DNA of 64,000 nucleotides from Plutella xylostella (GCF_932276165.1 NC_063984.1:10113501-10177500), one strand, 5' to 3'. Numbered from the stretch's first letter, positions 30,007 to 41,791 are shown. The notes: generated from the sequence alone by a model not told the origin. Numbers and translations: made by a program.

Positions 30007-31595
30007 CCGTCGACAAAGAGTATATAACCGCACGCTCACGCGACTCCTACTACGTGCCAACACAGAATTAGTTTCACTAACATTTTCATTTGTCGCCCGT
30101 GTAGTTAATCCCTTGTGTTGTCTGCATAATGGCGGCTGTGGGCCTGGACTCGTATTTTATTGTTTTGCCGCCAACGTGCTTCCTGCCCCCCAATCCTCAC
30201 CTAATCCTGATCACAAATGAAGTTATGATCTTTGCGGTAAAAAAACGAAATTTTGATTTACATAGAGTAAGTTTACGTTACATTACAAGATCATACGTTT
30301 AATATTCGGGTTTTTTCTATCCATTATCCATAGGTTTAAAGATTCTTATAAAGATAAAAGCAAAATGATTTCGCGAATCCGATCATCTCGGGTCACGACC
30401 TAATTTATTAAGGGGAGACAAGGGCAGTGACCTCTGTGGCTGATATCAATCTCCCAAATCAAAACAGTAGGTACCTATCTTATTCATTTGAGCATTTCGG
30501 TGACAAACGCTAGGGCCAGATGGACTAAACTAGGAATAGCCGGTCAGATTAGTTGTTGTCACTGAAGCCCTCAATAAGCTTCACATCTAGAATTGGGAAT
30601 CAATTATAAAGCTTTATGACATACATAATATAATTATGCTTATGATTATAATCCCCGTATAAGGGTAGTCAAAGCTTTATGACTCCGTAATTAAATGCAA
30701 TATTTACTGAATTAAATAAGTACCTCCATCGCAAAGACTGCTAGAATAGAACCTTAGAATTATGTTTTATGCAGGCGTAAAGCAAAATGGAGAACCCATT
30801 TGACTGGCAAGGTCATTCGGCTGAGATATGGAAAACCAAATGACGACGCCTCAAGAAGCCCTACTTCATTATGGTAATGGTGGTTTATTCTTTGATGTGT
30901 CGCATCTTTGAGATGGAAATATTGTTGAGGAGTTGTCATTTTAATTAAAGGCTGAGCTTCTTGGTTTTACAGAGTGTTACAAAAGTGGTAAAGTAAGCCG
31001 TAAAGGGGTGATTAGGGCGGTTCGTTTCCCTTCAGAAACTTTGTTGTTGGTCACGTGTTTTTTCTATGGGCTTGGGCACTAGTCGATTCTGAAGATGAAA
31101 CTTCAAATTCTTTGTTTAAAAAAAATTCGATCCTAAATAGGTTTGCGTCAATTTCAATTTACACCAGCATTTTTTTGTTTGACATTGCAAAATTTAATTT
31201 GTGTTCCTCCAAAATCGTCATTGTTGCCTATAGCTAGGCAAAGTAAGGATTAACAGACAGACATATAATTATTACAGATACACAATCAAAGGCTTAAAAC
31301 TGAACTCATCACTTGCGTTACTATATTCACTAAACAAACACAGATAAAACGCAAGCTCATACTAAAATACCTACCCAAATTGTCTAGTACCTAAGCCATA
31401 AAATATCAAGCATTTTTTTGTCGTGTGCGACACACAAAATACAATATCGGTATGCGAAAACGGTTTCCAATTTGGCTAACAAAATCACGTCACCAACACC
31501 TCATAAGTCATACGTCACTCCGCACACTACACACTCATACACATCTGTCAATGACGTCACTAGTCCACAGCGGCGTCAATTTAGCGACATCTGGG
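30007..31595. other. No gene recognised
   Basis: Unassigned DNA. A short dispersed-repeat piece at about 30972-31030 (GTGTTACAAAAGTGGTAAAG) recurs in diverged form at 57347. No supported host coding sequence. Confidence 0.4.
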
Positions 31596-31926
31596 GGGCC
31601 ACTGTATATAACGAAAAACTAAGTTTCGTAGCGCTGCTGCGCGAGCATTGACTATACTCGTATCTAAAAACAAAAAAAACAAACACTCACACTTGTACTC
31701 CCTTGTAACGTACTCCCTTGCGGGGTAGGCAGAGGTGCATTGCTGCACCCACTTTTCGCCAGTGTTATGTTAGTCCCAATGTAATAGGGGGCGGGCCTAT
31801 TGCCATTTTAGGGGCACATCCAAGACCCTATATTATGACTTATTATATGACTATATCTCGTTGTATTATACGTGCCGATTGAACGACAGCTCTCGTTCGT
31901 TCGTTTTTCGTCAGTATAGAGTAACC
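31596..31926 (+). mobile_element. Family A MITE split by a second insertion
   Basis: The left part (GGGCCACTGTATATAACGAA to GCGAGCATTGACTATA) and right part (CTATATCTCGTTGTATTATA to GTATAGAGTAACCCC) are separated by about 191 bp flanked by TGACTATA at 31649-31656 and 31848-31855. The MITE was therefore there first. Confidence 0.7.
31657..31847. mobile_element. Insertion with 8-bp target duplication, SINE-like or hAT-like
   Basis: Bounded by TGACTATA on both sides. It contains an A-rich start, CCCTTGCGGGGTAGGCAGAG and TGCACCCACTTTTCGCC, a motif related to pieces at 47395-47505, 53105-53228 and 63745-63805. An 8-bp duplication fits hAT elements, but the A-rich run also fits a retroposon. Confidence 0.55.
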
Positions 31927-33013
31927 CCGCTGACTAATGGCGTCCCACGCTCCACGCTGTTAGATTTACATGTGCAATTTGAAACTGCACGCTCATATTT
32001 ATTGGGCGGACATCGACGGCTTTGTTTGTCAGTTATTTTGATCGCGGGGATTTTTTTGCTGACTGACTAATAACGAATTGGCTGTTTTTCGCGTTCAAAC
32101 TATCAGATTTATTTTATATAAATAAGTACCTAATAGCCAGGTATCAGCTAACGGTGTGGATTTCGATGTTTTTTTTAAACTCAACTATTATTTAATTATG
32201 TTTTGTTGTGGAGCTCACTGCTGCCTCACAACCTTCTCGTGAAGTATAATACTTATGTGTCCTTGCTTAGAATATAACCAAGAACACATTAGCAATCAAC
32301 AATGCTTAAGCAGCATCGTTTTTCTGAAAAATATGTCAGTTTTGTGGTGGTGTTACAGTAGCTGTAAGTAGGTACTTAGAAAGCTTACTATATACACAGT
32401 TTTCAAAAAATCTGCAATATGTTTAAAGTTAAATGATGCCATAGCGGTTCGCACGTGGGGGTTTTTGTCGTAAAGGCTACACGCAGTTATTAGTTTAAAA
32501 ACCCAGCCCGAAGGATAAAATAAGACCACCAGTAATTTAGACGTTATAAAATATTAATTATAATTAAATAAACCTTCAGTGATTGGCTAAAACAAAAATG
32601 TAATTAATGTATTCAACAAAAGGAACAAAGAGACACGAGATGTATGTAGATAGCAAATTCGTTGAATATGTATAGTTGTTGGACGCGGCCATTATTCACC
32701 GAACGCCGATAGGCGGGCGCGGTTATCGGCAATCAGGGATGCTACTGTTAATTCACAGAATAAATTAGTTACTACTTAAGAGTATTAAAGTATTCAGTGT
32801 AAAAGCTAATAAAAAAAAAACTTTTTTTGAAGTCCGAATTTATTCCGTGTAAATTTTTCTCATTCAGTTTGCTATTGCAGCAATCCTGAAACGATATTCA
32901 CTCGCGAAACACGTAACTGTAAATCAGATTTTATAGTACCATCACAGCCGGCCATTAGTTCTGATGAGATATTCGCCATAATTTCGCAACTCCGCAGAGT
33001 CTGCAGAATCAGA
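31927..33013. other. No gene recognised
   Basis: AT-rich DNA with only short spurious frames. Confidence 0.45.
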
Positions 33014-33234
33014 GGGTCACTCTCGCTTACGAAAAACTAACGAACGCGAGCTATCGTGCAATCGGTATGTTTAGTACAACGAGACAGGGTCGTGGTTAGC
33101 GCAGCGCTCCGAAGCTTACAAAAAACAAGGTTTAGGAGCTCTGCTGCGATAACCACGACTTTACCACGTTGTATTAAACATACCGATTGCATCACAACTT
33201 TCATTCCTTCGTTTTTCGCAAGCTATACTGACCC
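33014..33234. mobile_element. Family A repeats arranged head to head (large palindrome)
   Basis: 33014-33120 is an inverted copy of the family (GAAAAACTAACGAACGCGAG, CGTGGTTAGCGCAGCGCTCC) and 33121-33234 a forward copy (AAGGTTTAGGAGCTCTGCTG, CATTCCTTCGTTTTTCGC). Together they form an imperfect palindrome of about 220 bp. The two halves have diverged, so the arrangement is old or was made by insertion of one copy beside another. Confidence 0.6.
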
Positions 33235-34503
33235 GCGTGGTCGCGATCCAGACACATTACAATCAAAATACTCTCGCGGTGTCATCCGAAGCGATCAGCT
33301 ATCTGGTCCCAATCGAACCGAGGCGGGCTATTCGCAACAGGTGAACTGTTGGCCGCGGGCCAGGCCTCCAGACGCTACTGTTTCTTACTATAATGCTAGG
33401 ACAATAGACGAGACTGTTGATCCCGGTTATTTTGAGGGGAATATTTGATTTTTGAGACGGCTTATGTCTGGGAAGTTCACGAGTTTACAAATAGTTGGTG
33501 AAGTGTGCCAAAGTGTTTGTGACGAAACTCTGACGGAACTTTGTTTCCAAGATAAATCGGAATTGAAATTCTCGGGGAATTTATTAAGTTATGATTTTCT
33601 TTATTAAGAAAAGTGATGTTTAATATATTTGATGTGGTCTCAGGTATTTATTAGTAGAGTTTTATAAATTACCTACGTTTTACTTAAGATTTTATATTAA
33701 CCTTTTTAGCTTTGGCTTAAAGCCCATAGATGCTTTTTAATTTGCAGACTTATTGCAGAATTTTAATTTTAACATGCAGACTTAGGTATATTAATTAAAT
33801 AAGCGTTTATGCGTAAAAAGTACCGGAATACGTAGTTTATTTAAATACAAAACTTTCACCCAATTAATAAACCCACAGATTGACTCATGACGCTAGTAAA
33901 TATCAATAATGAGGCTCAAATTGAGCCGCGTTCACACTGCGCGAGTCAGCTGTCAAAAGTGTCAGGAACTCAAAGTGTGTAAGCGGGGATTTATGTCACG
34001 TGTGACAGCCGGAATCAAATATGCATGCCTAATGTATCCTTCCTGAAAGCAACTCTATTAATGTACGCACTAATGGCTGTGAGCAATGGTATTTTAATAT
34101 AAAAAGAGAAAGATATAAAGATACAGTATAGGTGTTAAGGTAGTAGTCTATTTTAGATCTTGTTTCCCCATCTCAGTTACGATAATTTTTGTGAGCATAA
34201 GGTTAGTCTAAAATAAAATAAATATTAGGTATGTTCAAATTGAAAATATATATTTTCTTAATATGGGGTCATTGGTGGGGGGATGGGTCTACATTTCCTG
34301 GGTGGAACTTTTTCAATGTTTTAAAGTTACTACTACGGTGTATACAAAGGTATCTTTTTCGCCGACTTTACCTTCCGAAGCTACAACACAAATGGGTCAA
34401 TAGATAGCATTCCCCACCGATACCGGCATTGATCAAGGTGCAGGTGACTGTAACCGGCCGTTGCCAGTGGGCTCACGTACAGGATACATTCTTGCTGTGC
34501 AGA
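33235..34503. other. No gene confirmed; GC-rich open stretch at 33235-33448
   Basis: One forward frame stays open over about 70 codons of GC-richer sequence just after the family A repeats. It contains a donor-like CAACAG/GTGAAC, but the upstream acceptor is poor. I do not call an exon. The rest is AT-rich and unassigned. Confidence 0.4.
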
Positions 34504-34925
34504 GGGGCCACCTCACCTTACGAGAAGCCAAGTTTTGGACCGCTGCTGTGCTTGACTCTATCTCGTTTTTTTCAACGTACCGTTGTATTCGGCGTATGGA
34601 TTGTCAATGAAATGTTTTGGCATACTATAAAATGACACAGCAATATACATTTAGCCTTCGGCATATTACAAAACAGCGAGCGTTTGTAAACTGACGACGT
34701 CGTATGTAAACGGCGAGATCTTACAAAATGCCTGCGACATATCGACGAACGAACGAACAAGGATTGTCACGATTAATACAACATCAATTGTTAATATAAC
34801 AAGATAGAGTCGTGGGTTGCGCTGCAGTTTTCAGTGAAAATTCTCGTTCGTTCGTTTGTCGATATAGAGAGTGAGCGCCCAGCTCTCGTTCATACGTTAT
34901 TTCATAAGCTAGAGTAAACCCTCAG
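34504..34925. mobile_element. Family A repeat pieces interrupted by a TGTCGCAGG-family fragment
   Basis: Family A sequence at about 34504-34585 and 34745-34925 (AAGATAGAGTCGTGGGTTGC, TTCTCGTTCGTTCGTTTGTC) surrounds 34590-34737. That insert matches, in reverse complement, the left end of the TIR element at 54141-54895: GCCTTCGGCATATTACAAAA, CGAGATCTTACAAAATGCCT and GCGACA. Confidence 0.6.
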
Positions 34926-35569
34926 ACGACCAATAGATAGAACAAAGACGAGAGTGGCGGGGGGAGGGGGTAACGTGTGCTTTCCAATTAAATATCTAGT
35001 GCAATCACAAGGATTTATTTGTACCTATTGTAGATATGTAAGGTGTTGGTTTTAGATAGATTGGGATATCGGATAGTGGCAAAGATAATCTGAATAACTT
35101 TTTTGATAAAATTGTCTTTTAGTTATTGCTCTTGTACTAACCATGCATCGTTGTTTTGTGCAAGTACTTATATACATAATGTATGTTACACTGTTTACTC
35201 ATTTATTCCCCAGATTTAAGCTTAACCAATATTATCAGCTATGTCCATAGAGAGAAAATGTAACACAAATGTAACAAATAAAATAAGAAAAAATCCTTGC
35301 GTCTGTATTGTATTTCCTGAAAAATGTTACAATACGAAGTCACAGGTGAAGCGCTGATAGCGGCGACCTAACTTACACAACATACGTCCGAGTGACAGAT
35401 TTATGTGCTTTAGTTCATGTAGTTACGGCCTAGGGGACTCGCCGGGGAGTCCCCGGAATGTATGTGTATTTTGTATGGAGTTCCGGTTTTCGGATTTCAA
35501 TTCTTTTCTTTCGGATGCTTTATCTTTTAGTGGGTTAATGGTGGTAACTTTTCCTTTTTCAGTGTATAT
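34926..35569. other. No gene recognised
   Basis: AT-rich DNA. The 82-codon frame at its right end runs into the next element's terminal repeat and has no domain. Confidence 0.45.
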
Positions 35570-36209
35570 GTCGCAGGCAACTGGTTTAATCTCCTGTTTG
35601 ATTGAACCGCTAGCCCGTTCATTGGATGGCGCTATTCAGTTGTATGACTAAAGGACAACTCGTCAAGTCGTTGATTGTAACGTTCGACGTCTTGACTGAA
35701 CGTCATTCAGCGAAGTCGTTGAATGGGATATAGTATAGCAACTTTGTAATGTCTGGTTAGGGTGAACATCACCAGACAAGAGTCAACAAAAACACTATGT
35801 TACAAAGCTCTTATCTCACAAATGAACTAAACAATAACAATAAACGTACCTTCATATTTGTTGTTCATAATTATCCAGTTTCGCCACTTTTTTTCTTTGA
35901 AACTATCCGCCCGCGGCGTAATAATAGGTAAATCCATGTTTTCACACTATTTTAACACAAATAACGCACTTTAAAGCTAATTTATTTGCAAAAAACTAAC
36001 AATATAGGTGCTTTTTGTGTCAGCTGTTAGCTGTTAGACGCCATATTTGTTTTATTCACCACCTGACTGATTTTAAGTCAGCTAACTAGTTGGACGTTTT
36101 GTGACGCTTGTACAATCAACGTTCGGCCTAGTCATACAACTGAACAGCGCCATCCAATGAACGGGCTAGTGGTTCAATCAAACAGGAGATTAAACCAGTT
36201 GCCTGCGAC
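35570..36209. mobile_element. 640-bp TIR element with about 80-bp terminal repeats
   Basis: The left arm (TGTCGCAGGCAACTGGTTTA to CAGTTGTATGAC, 35570-35649) returns in reverse complement at 36130-36209 with few mismatches. TATA abuts both ends. The interior holds no transposase. The outermost 11 bp (TGTCGCAGGCA) are the same as those of the 54141 element, so the two may be moved by the same transposase. Confidence 0.8.
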
Positions 36210-36248
36210 ATATACAAGTGGAGATGGATTGGCGATAGGTAATTTTTT

Positions 36249-36397
36249 AAGGTAAGCGTCCACCTATCGGTATCATACGTATCGGAACAAACGGATCTTC
36301 ATAAATGTATGGAGAAACGGTTTCAGTAATGCCGATGAAGTGCATGCACTTCTATGAATTTCTATACAAAGAATGCCGATAGGTAGACGCTTACCTT
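36249..36397. mobile_element. 149-bp MITE
   Basis: AAGGTAAGCGTCCACCTATC plus GG at the left and CCGATAGGTAGACGCTTACC plus TT at the right are near-perfect inverted repeats of about 22 bp. No coding capacity. Confidence 0.75.
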
Positions 36398-37414
36398 ATC
36401 AATGCAGCTTACGTATGCGTACATATACATAGACATCTTAAATATCATACCATACGAAAATAATTGACCTTCGTACCTGTCGAAGGCGCTGCATTTGCTG
36501 AGTGGTTTCGTTTTTGAAAACGAGAGCTTGCATTCTTTATTAAATAAATGGCGTAGGTCATCTTATTTAGTTACATTTTGTTTCGTTAATATAATTGCTA
36601 TTATTATATTGATCACTGACCTATTTTCCATTTAGTTTTCTTTTGTAATGAGCCTTCAGAAAACTTCCCATTAACTCCCCACACCCACTTGACTACCCAC
36701 TAGATTTATAATCCCATACGGATACAGGGTGGTAAATAAAGCGGTTCGCCCAAACAGTGCTACGTGCCTCGCATAACCAGTCGCAGGCAATCAGTCCCGT
36801 TTCAGAGCGAGATTAAATAGTCATAAACACGATAGACCCACACGATAAACAGACAGAGCGAGCACAGGTGTGAAGCTTGTATTATGGTGATACTCGTAGA
36901 ACTCTGAAAAAAAAGAATAGGTACCTAACCTCCTTAATAGTTTACCTAAGGATATACGACAAGAGCCTATATTATCTAAATTTAAAAATATATTATATTT
37001 AACCTACCTTGACATAAGTTAATCTCAGATTAAAAGTTAGTATTTGTTGTGATACGTACGTACGAATACGATTCGTATTCTCCAATTATGTAAGTATAAA
37101 AATACCTTAGTACTTAAGTAATTTGTTTCGTATAAAGAGACCCCGATCCCACAGACAAACTGTAAAGGTATAAATAGTTTTGTGGGACACATTGTATAAC
37201 TACAATTATTATGTGAACCTAATAAATACATAAATAAAGATGCTAACTTAACTGAATCGAGTTTGTGATAGACACATCATTTTGTTATGGTCAGTCGGCC
37301 TTTTGAATAATAGGACTACATCAGCACTCTTTAAATCTGCAACGCACAGAAGTTAAGCGTAAACCACGACTGTATTTCCATTTAACCGTACCGTACGTAT
37401 TTTATATGGCCCTA
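36398..37414. other. No gene recognised
   Basis: Unassigned AT-rich DNA. Confidence 0.45.
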
Positions 37415-37569
37415 AGCATGCATTTTCACCGTGAACGTGAAGTAGAATTAATCTAGTAATTTTGTATGAAAATATGAACAGCGCCCCTGGCGGTCAGTAG
37501 GAGAACAAAAATTTTCCTACAAAATTCATCGAGTAATTTTACTTCACGTTCACGGTGAAAATTCATGCT
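37415..37569. mobile_element. 155-bp MITE
   Basis: AGCATGCATTTTCACCGTGA plus ACGTGAAG at the left and CTTCACGTTCACGGTGAAAA plus TTCATGCT at the right are inverted repeats of about 28 bp with one mismatch. The short interior includes GCCCCTGGCGGTCAG. Confidence 0.75.
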
Positions 37570-37917
37570 GAAGGGTCTGTAGTTCTTATCCTCGTATAAT
37601 AACAAATACCGGATATCTGTCTCAGGTTGTTGGTACACCAAAAAGGTCCTTGCGTGCCCAACCAAGCCGAGCTTTATTTCTGTACTGTTCCTGTCTCTCG
37701 CCCACAGATTGTTTGTTGGCTGTCGAGTCGAATTAGGATTTATATTTTCTGGCGCCTAGGTTACTATTTGCTGCGTAAATAAAAGAGGATTGTATTTCTT
37801 TTATTTATTTATTGTGTGTACTCAGATTGGCGACGCACGTAAAGCAAATGTGATTGCATTCTTTTAGGTATATATTTTGTGATTAAGTGATTATTGTCTC
37901 GGTATCATAATGATAAC

Positions 37918-39575
37918 TATACCGGGTGATTGGAAAGTCGATTTATTCCTTTAAATGGGTTATAGACGAAGGCATTTCCAGTCGATTTAACCCCATAATG
38001 CATTATCCGAAAGTCAACCATTTCTGAGTTATTTAAGTTTCAAGTTTTTTTAGGTTTTTGCCAAAATGTATGTTTTAAAACAATTTTTTAAAAATAATAA
38101 CCATTTTTTTATACTTTTTTTCTTGTTTTGGATTAGTGACACCTTAGCCAACTAATTGTAATCATTAAATGCGCAAAATTTAACTTAATTTAGGCACAGT
38201 GCTTCAAAATAGATGAAACATTAAGAAAATGTTACGAAAGGTAAAAACAAAAATGCTGAATTAAAAAAGAATTTTATCTGAAAAAAATTCAGGCACTACA
38301 GCTTAAAAACATAGTCAATTTATAAGCTTTAAAATGACATATGCCAATCTAAAATCGATTAAGGTATGACCAAGATATAGCCAAAACAACCACATAGGCG
38401 GACAAATCTCAGTAGGGAAACGAACAAGATTTGTTCCAATTTTAAGGTAAAAGCTCTTATAACTGGACTTTGTAGAGCTCCGAACCGTTTACTAATTATT
38501 GTTCTCCGATAGCACGATTTCTCAGAAGTGTCCGTAGTCGAGCTGGCTTCAGTGATCGTAACTGATCATCGAGGTTAAGCTACAACTGGCACGGTCAGCC
38601 ATTGGATGGGTGACCGATTTCAAGTGTTTTTTTCTGGACTCTTCCGTGCTTCGGACGGCACGTTAGGCCGTGGGACCCGGTTGCTGCTTCAGCAGCAGTC
38701 GTTAAGTCTAGTCAGAGGCCTTCAGGCGGCTCGAAAACATCTGAAAGTCGGGTCGCCCACTTACCCGACAACTCTCTCAGCACAAGCTTGCTTGTGTTGG
38801 GGTCCACAAACCCGCACTAGGCCAGCGTGGTGGACTAGGCCTAAACGCTTCCTTCATTAGAAGGAGACCCATGCCCCAGCAGTGGGGACGTGATGGGTCG
38901 ATGATGATGATGATGATGATGACGGTTCCTCAAAAGCACAGATCGACGATAAGGTTGCTTCACCGAAATAATGCTTCTCCGATAACACGGTTAGCCTAAA
39001 GTACTTTTCAGTAGGTTCAGAGCTCTACAAAGTCCAGTTATAAGAGCTTCTACCTTAAAATTGGAACAAATCTTGTTCGTTTCCCTACTGAGATTTGTCC
39101 GCCTATGTGGTTGTTTTGGCTATATCTTGGTCATACCTTAATCGATTTTAGATTGGCATATGTCATTTTAAAGCTTATAAATTGACTATGTTTTTGAGCT
39201 GTAGTGCCTGAATTTTTTTCAGATAAAATTCTTTTTTAATTCAGCATTTTAGTTTTTACCTTTCGTAACATTTTCTTAATGTTTCATCTATTTTGAAGCA
39301 CTGTGTCTAAATTAAGTTAAATTTTGCGCATTTAATGATTACAATTAGTTGGCTAAGGTGTCACTAATCCAAAACAATAAAAAAAGTATTAAAAAAATGG
39401 TTATTATTTTAAAAAAATTGTTTTAAAACATACATTTTGGCAAAAACCTAAAAAAACTTAAATAACTCAGAAATGGTTGACTTTCGGATAATGCATTATG
39501 GGTTCAATCGACTGTAAATGCCTTCGTCTATAACCCATTTAAAGGAATACATCGACTTACCAATCACCCTGTATA
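37918..39575. mobile_element. 1.65-kb foldback transposon with about 560-bp arms
   Basis: The left arm 37922-38486 is the reverse complement of the right arm 39014-39571 with a low mismatch rate and small indels. The ends are CCGGGTGATTGG and CCAATCACCCTG. TATA lies on each side (37918-37921, 39572-39575) and may be the target duplication. The arms have no long reading frame. The centre carries a 5S-derived SINE. The arms are very similar, so the structure is fairly young or kept alike by gene conversion. Superfamily unknown. Confidence 0.85.
38527..38923 (+). mobile_element. 5S rRNA-derived SINE, fullest copy
   Basis: The head GTGATCGTAACTGATCATCG, GGTTAAGC and CCATTGGATGGGTGACCGAT follows the order and wording of the internal promoter region of insect 5S rRNA (TTAAGC; then GGATGGG and GACCG). 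A body with TTCGGACGGCACGTTAGGCC follows. The 3' part resembles a LINE tail (GCGTGGTGGACTAGGCCTAA, AGCAGTGGGGACG) and ends in (GAT)n at about 38899-38921. This is the layout of a SINE3-type retroposon mobilised by a partner LINE. It would be transcribed by RNA polymerase III from the 5S-type promoter if intact. Confidence 0.65.
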
Positions 39576-39819
39576 ATACATGTACGTATGTATACATAGC
39601 AGAGTAGCTTAGTACGCTTTATTACATAGGTGACTATGTATTGTAGCTATTACAGTTTTTTTTTATAAACAAGGTATCTATTGTGACCTTTGTCACCGCG
39701 ATACAGTTTTAATATTGAACCGTAGATTGGATTGGATTTATTATTGTTATACAATTTAAAATTAAAACTGTACAATTTAATTTTGCTCAAAAAATATTTT
39801 AGATTTTCATATAGGTAGG

Positions 39820-39932
39820 TACCCGTATAGCGGCAGCTAATGAAACTACGGTCTTATCGTCAAAAGCGCAGTATTTAAAGCGAATCGCGGTATAGCGACG
39901 TTTATCTACATCGATAACGAACCCGTAATTTT
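39820..39932 (-). mobile_element. MITE of the GCGGCAGC family, partial copy
   Basis: Begins CCCGTATAGCGGCAGC and shares AGCGACGTTTATCTACATCG plus ATAACGAAC with the copies at 40784-40927 and 60184-60317. One terminal repeat is diverged or missing. Confidence 0.5.
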
Positions 39933-40235
39933 AGTTATAATGCATTATAACCCAACAGATTAATCAGTACTTTAATGAAATAGATGTTCTGAGACTATTT
40001 TAATCCAGCGTTTTCAGTGAGGAGACTCCATGTAAGTATATGCATATTTCTACAAAATCTCATGAATTTATTGTGGCTACATACTAAGAAGGACTCTGTC
40101 GGGACCGCTTTATGAAATGAAAAAGGTTCTCGGATTATTTGCATACGCCCGAACATCTGACAACGGCCCAATGGGAACATTTGAAGGCAAAATAAGTGAT
40201 CGAAAAAAGTGTGTATTCATAGTACATACAGTACA

Positions 40236-40500
40236 GTAATCCGAAGTTCTAGACGTCGAAAAGCAAGTTGTGGGACTGAAACGGAGGTGGGCAGGACACT
40301 TGGCCCGATGGCAGGCGGAATAGAACTCTGACTGAATTGTGGCCAAAAGAGGGCAAGCAAAGAGTGGGGCGACCAGCGGTCACATGGGTCGATGATGTCA
40401 GATGGGTCGACGACATAGGCGGCGGGAAGAACCTGGATGAGATCAACCCAGAGCAGAGTGTGGTTGAGGAAAGGAGGAGGCCTAAGCCCAGCAGTGAGTA
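40236..40500 (+). pseudogene. LINE ORF2 C-terminal relic
   Basis: In one frame VVGLKRRWAGHLARWQA reads like the conserved WAGHLAR end of LINE reverse transcriptase proteins. Later parts in a shifted frame read VGRPAVTWVDD, the GRP-W-DD motif that follows it. At least one frameshift and stops make it dead. The end AAGCCCAGCAGTGAGTAATA may be its 3' UTR. Confidence 0.65.
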
Positions 40501-40783
40501 ATATTATTTACACATTTTATTTCATTATAACATTCTCCGGCACACTTATCTATTTAAGTCCTAACAAAGTATTCGCGGGGCACTGTGTAACAAACTCCGG
40601 TGAAATTGTATGTAAATGGGGCAAATTGTCAAAGTAGAAGGTCTGAAATATAAGGGCTTATCTAAAGCCCGCGGTCTTAGGTCGGGTTAGGACCTGTCAA
40701 CTTTGGCTTCTTAAATTATATGGCTTAGCTCCACGCCAGTTACACGTTTTCAGGAGTCATATTATACTCAGCGATTCTAAAGT

Positions 40784-40927
40784 GGTCGCTACACGAGTTC
40801 GTTGATGAACGAGATGTCGATGAACTCGTTTAGTGCGCGTTCCGCTAATCACATAGCCGTATTTATGGCGAATCGCTATATATAGTGACGTTTATCTACG
40901 TCAATAACGAACGCGTGTACCGGCAGC
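40784..40927. mobile_element. MITE of the GCGGCAGC family
   Basis: The left end GGTCGCTACACGAGTTCGTT and right end AACGAACGCGTGTACCGGCA plus GC are imperfect inverted repeats. The body has CGTTCCGCTAATCACATAGC and GTATTTATGGCGAATCGC, shared with 60184-60317. Confidence 0.6.
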
Positions 40928-41712
40928 TGATCTTGACTTCATGTTAAGATTGGAAACATCGCGGTGCCCCGAATAGGGATGCAGTTCCATGAAGCGATGT
41001 AGGAAGGTGGTTGAAAGTTGCACGCGATTATTAAAATGCGGTGAGAATGTGATTCGTAACTATCTCAGTGTATCTGAGGTGCGATCACAGGATTCGATAC
41101 TATTTTCGAAACTAGGTACTATAAGGATCACTTTACCAAACGCTATATAAAATAGTATTTAAATCTAATTTTAAATACATTTTGTACTAACTGACAGATG
41201 TATGACAGGCTACTAAATACGTTTAGTGTTTGGTGAAATTCCACCTAATATAGAAAAAAGAAATGTCACTTTTGGAACTAAGGAATCTGCCTTAGTGCCA
41301 CCACACACGGGCCACCGGCCACAGCCACAAACGCCGCCACTGGCATATTTCCTGTAATTTTCGTACATTTTATATGGACTCGCCACACACGGTTGACGCC
41401 GGTGGCGGCCACACGCTTCAAATCGTTCCCATGAATGGAATGAATCGAGCCCTTACATTTTGACAGTGACAGTTGACGATACGCAACGTAAACGGAGGTT
41501 TCGAATCTTATAATCGCTGCACTGTATACACTGAGATAGTTACGAATCACGTGTCCCAAAAGTCAACGCTATGCCTTGGAGGGATGCTAGGTCACGACAG
41601 GAGTGACCAGAATATCGCAATATTTAGTATAACAGACGAACGTTTTTGGGACACCGAAATGCGTAAATATGTAGTAATTATTTTCTATAGAACTACATAT
41701 TTCCGTTGCATT
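40928..41712. other. No gene recognised
   Basis: Unassigned. 41285-41415 has two related CCACACACGG blocks and is GC-rich, but there is no clear coding frame or element ends. Confidence 0.4.
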
Positions 41713-41791
41713 ATAAGTTCAGTGGCGTACTTTGGGAGAGGCCTACGTCCTGCAGTGGACTGCTATAGGCTGATGATGATGATAAGTTCAG
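41713..41791 (+). mobile_element. Very short 5'-truncated LINE insertion with 10-bp target duplication
   Basis: ATAAGTTCAG at 41713-41722 and 41782-41791 flanks only about 59 bp (TGGCGTACTTTGGGAGAGGC through the (TGA)n tail). The same 3' end occurs inverted at 53281-53436. This is a textbook product of aborted target-primed reverse transcription. Confidence 0.8.

Noticed and set aside
33056..33448. 130-codon frame as a gene
   Set aside because: The first half is family A repeat sequence; the second half has a possible donor but no good acceptor and no known motif.
38527..38660. 5S rRNA gene
   Set aside because: Only the internal promoter-like part resembles 5S; the ends do not pair and the sequence continues into a SINE body and LINE-like tail.
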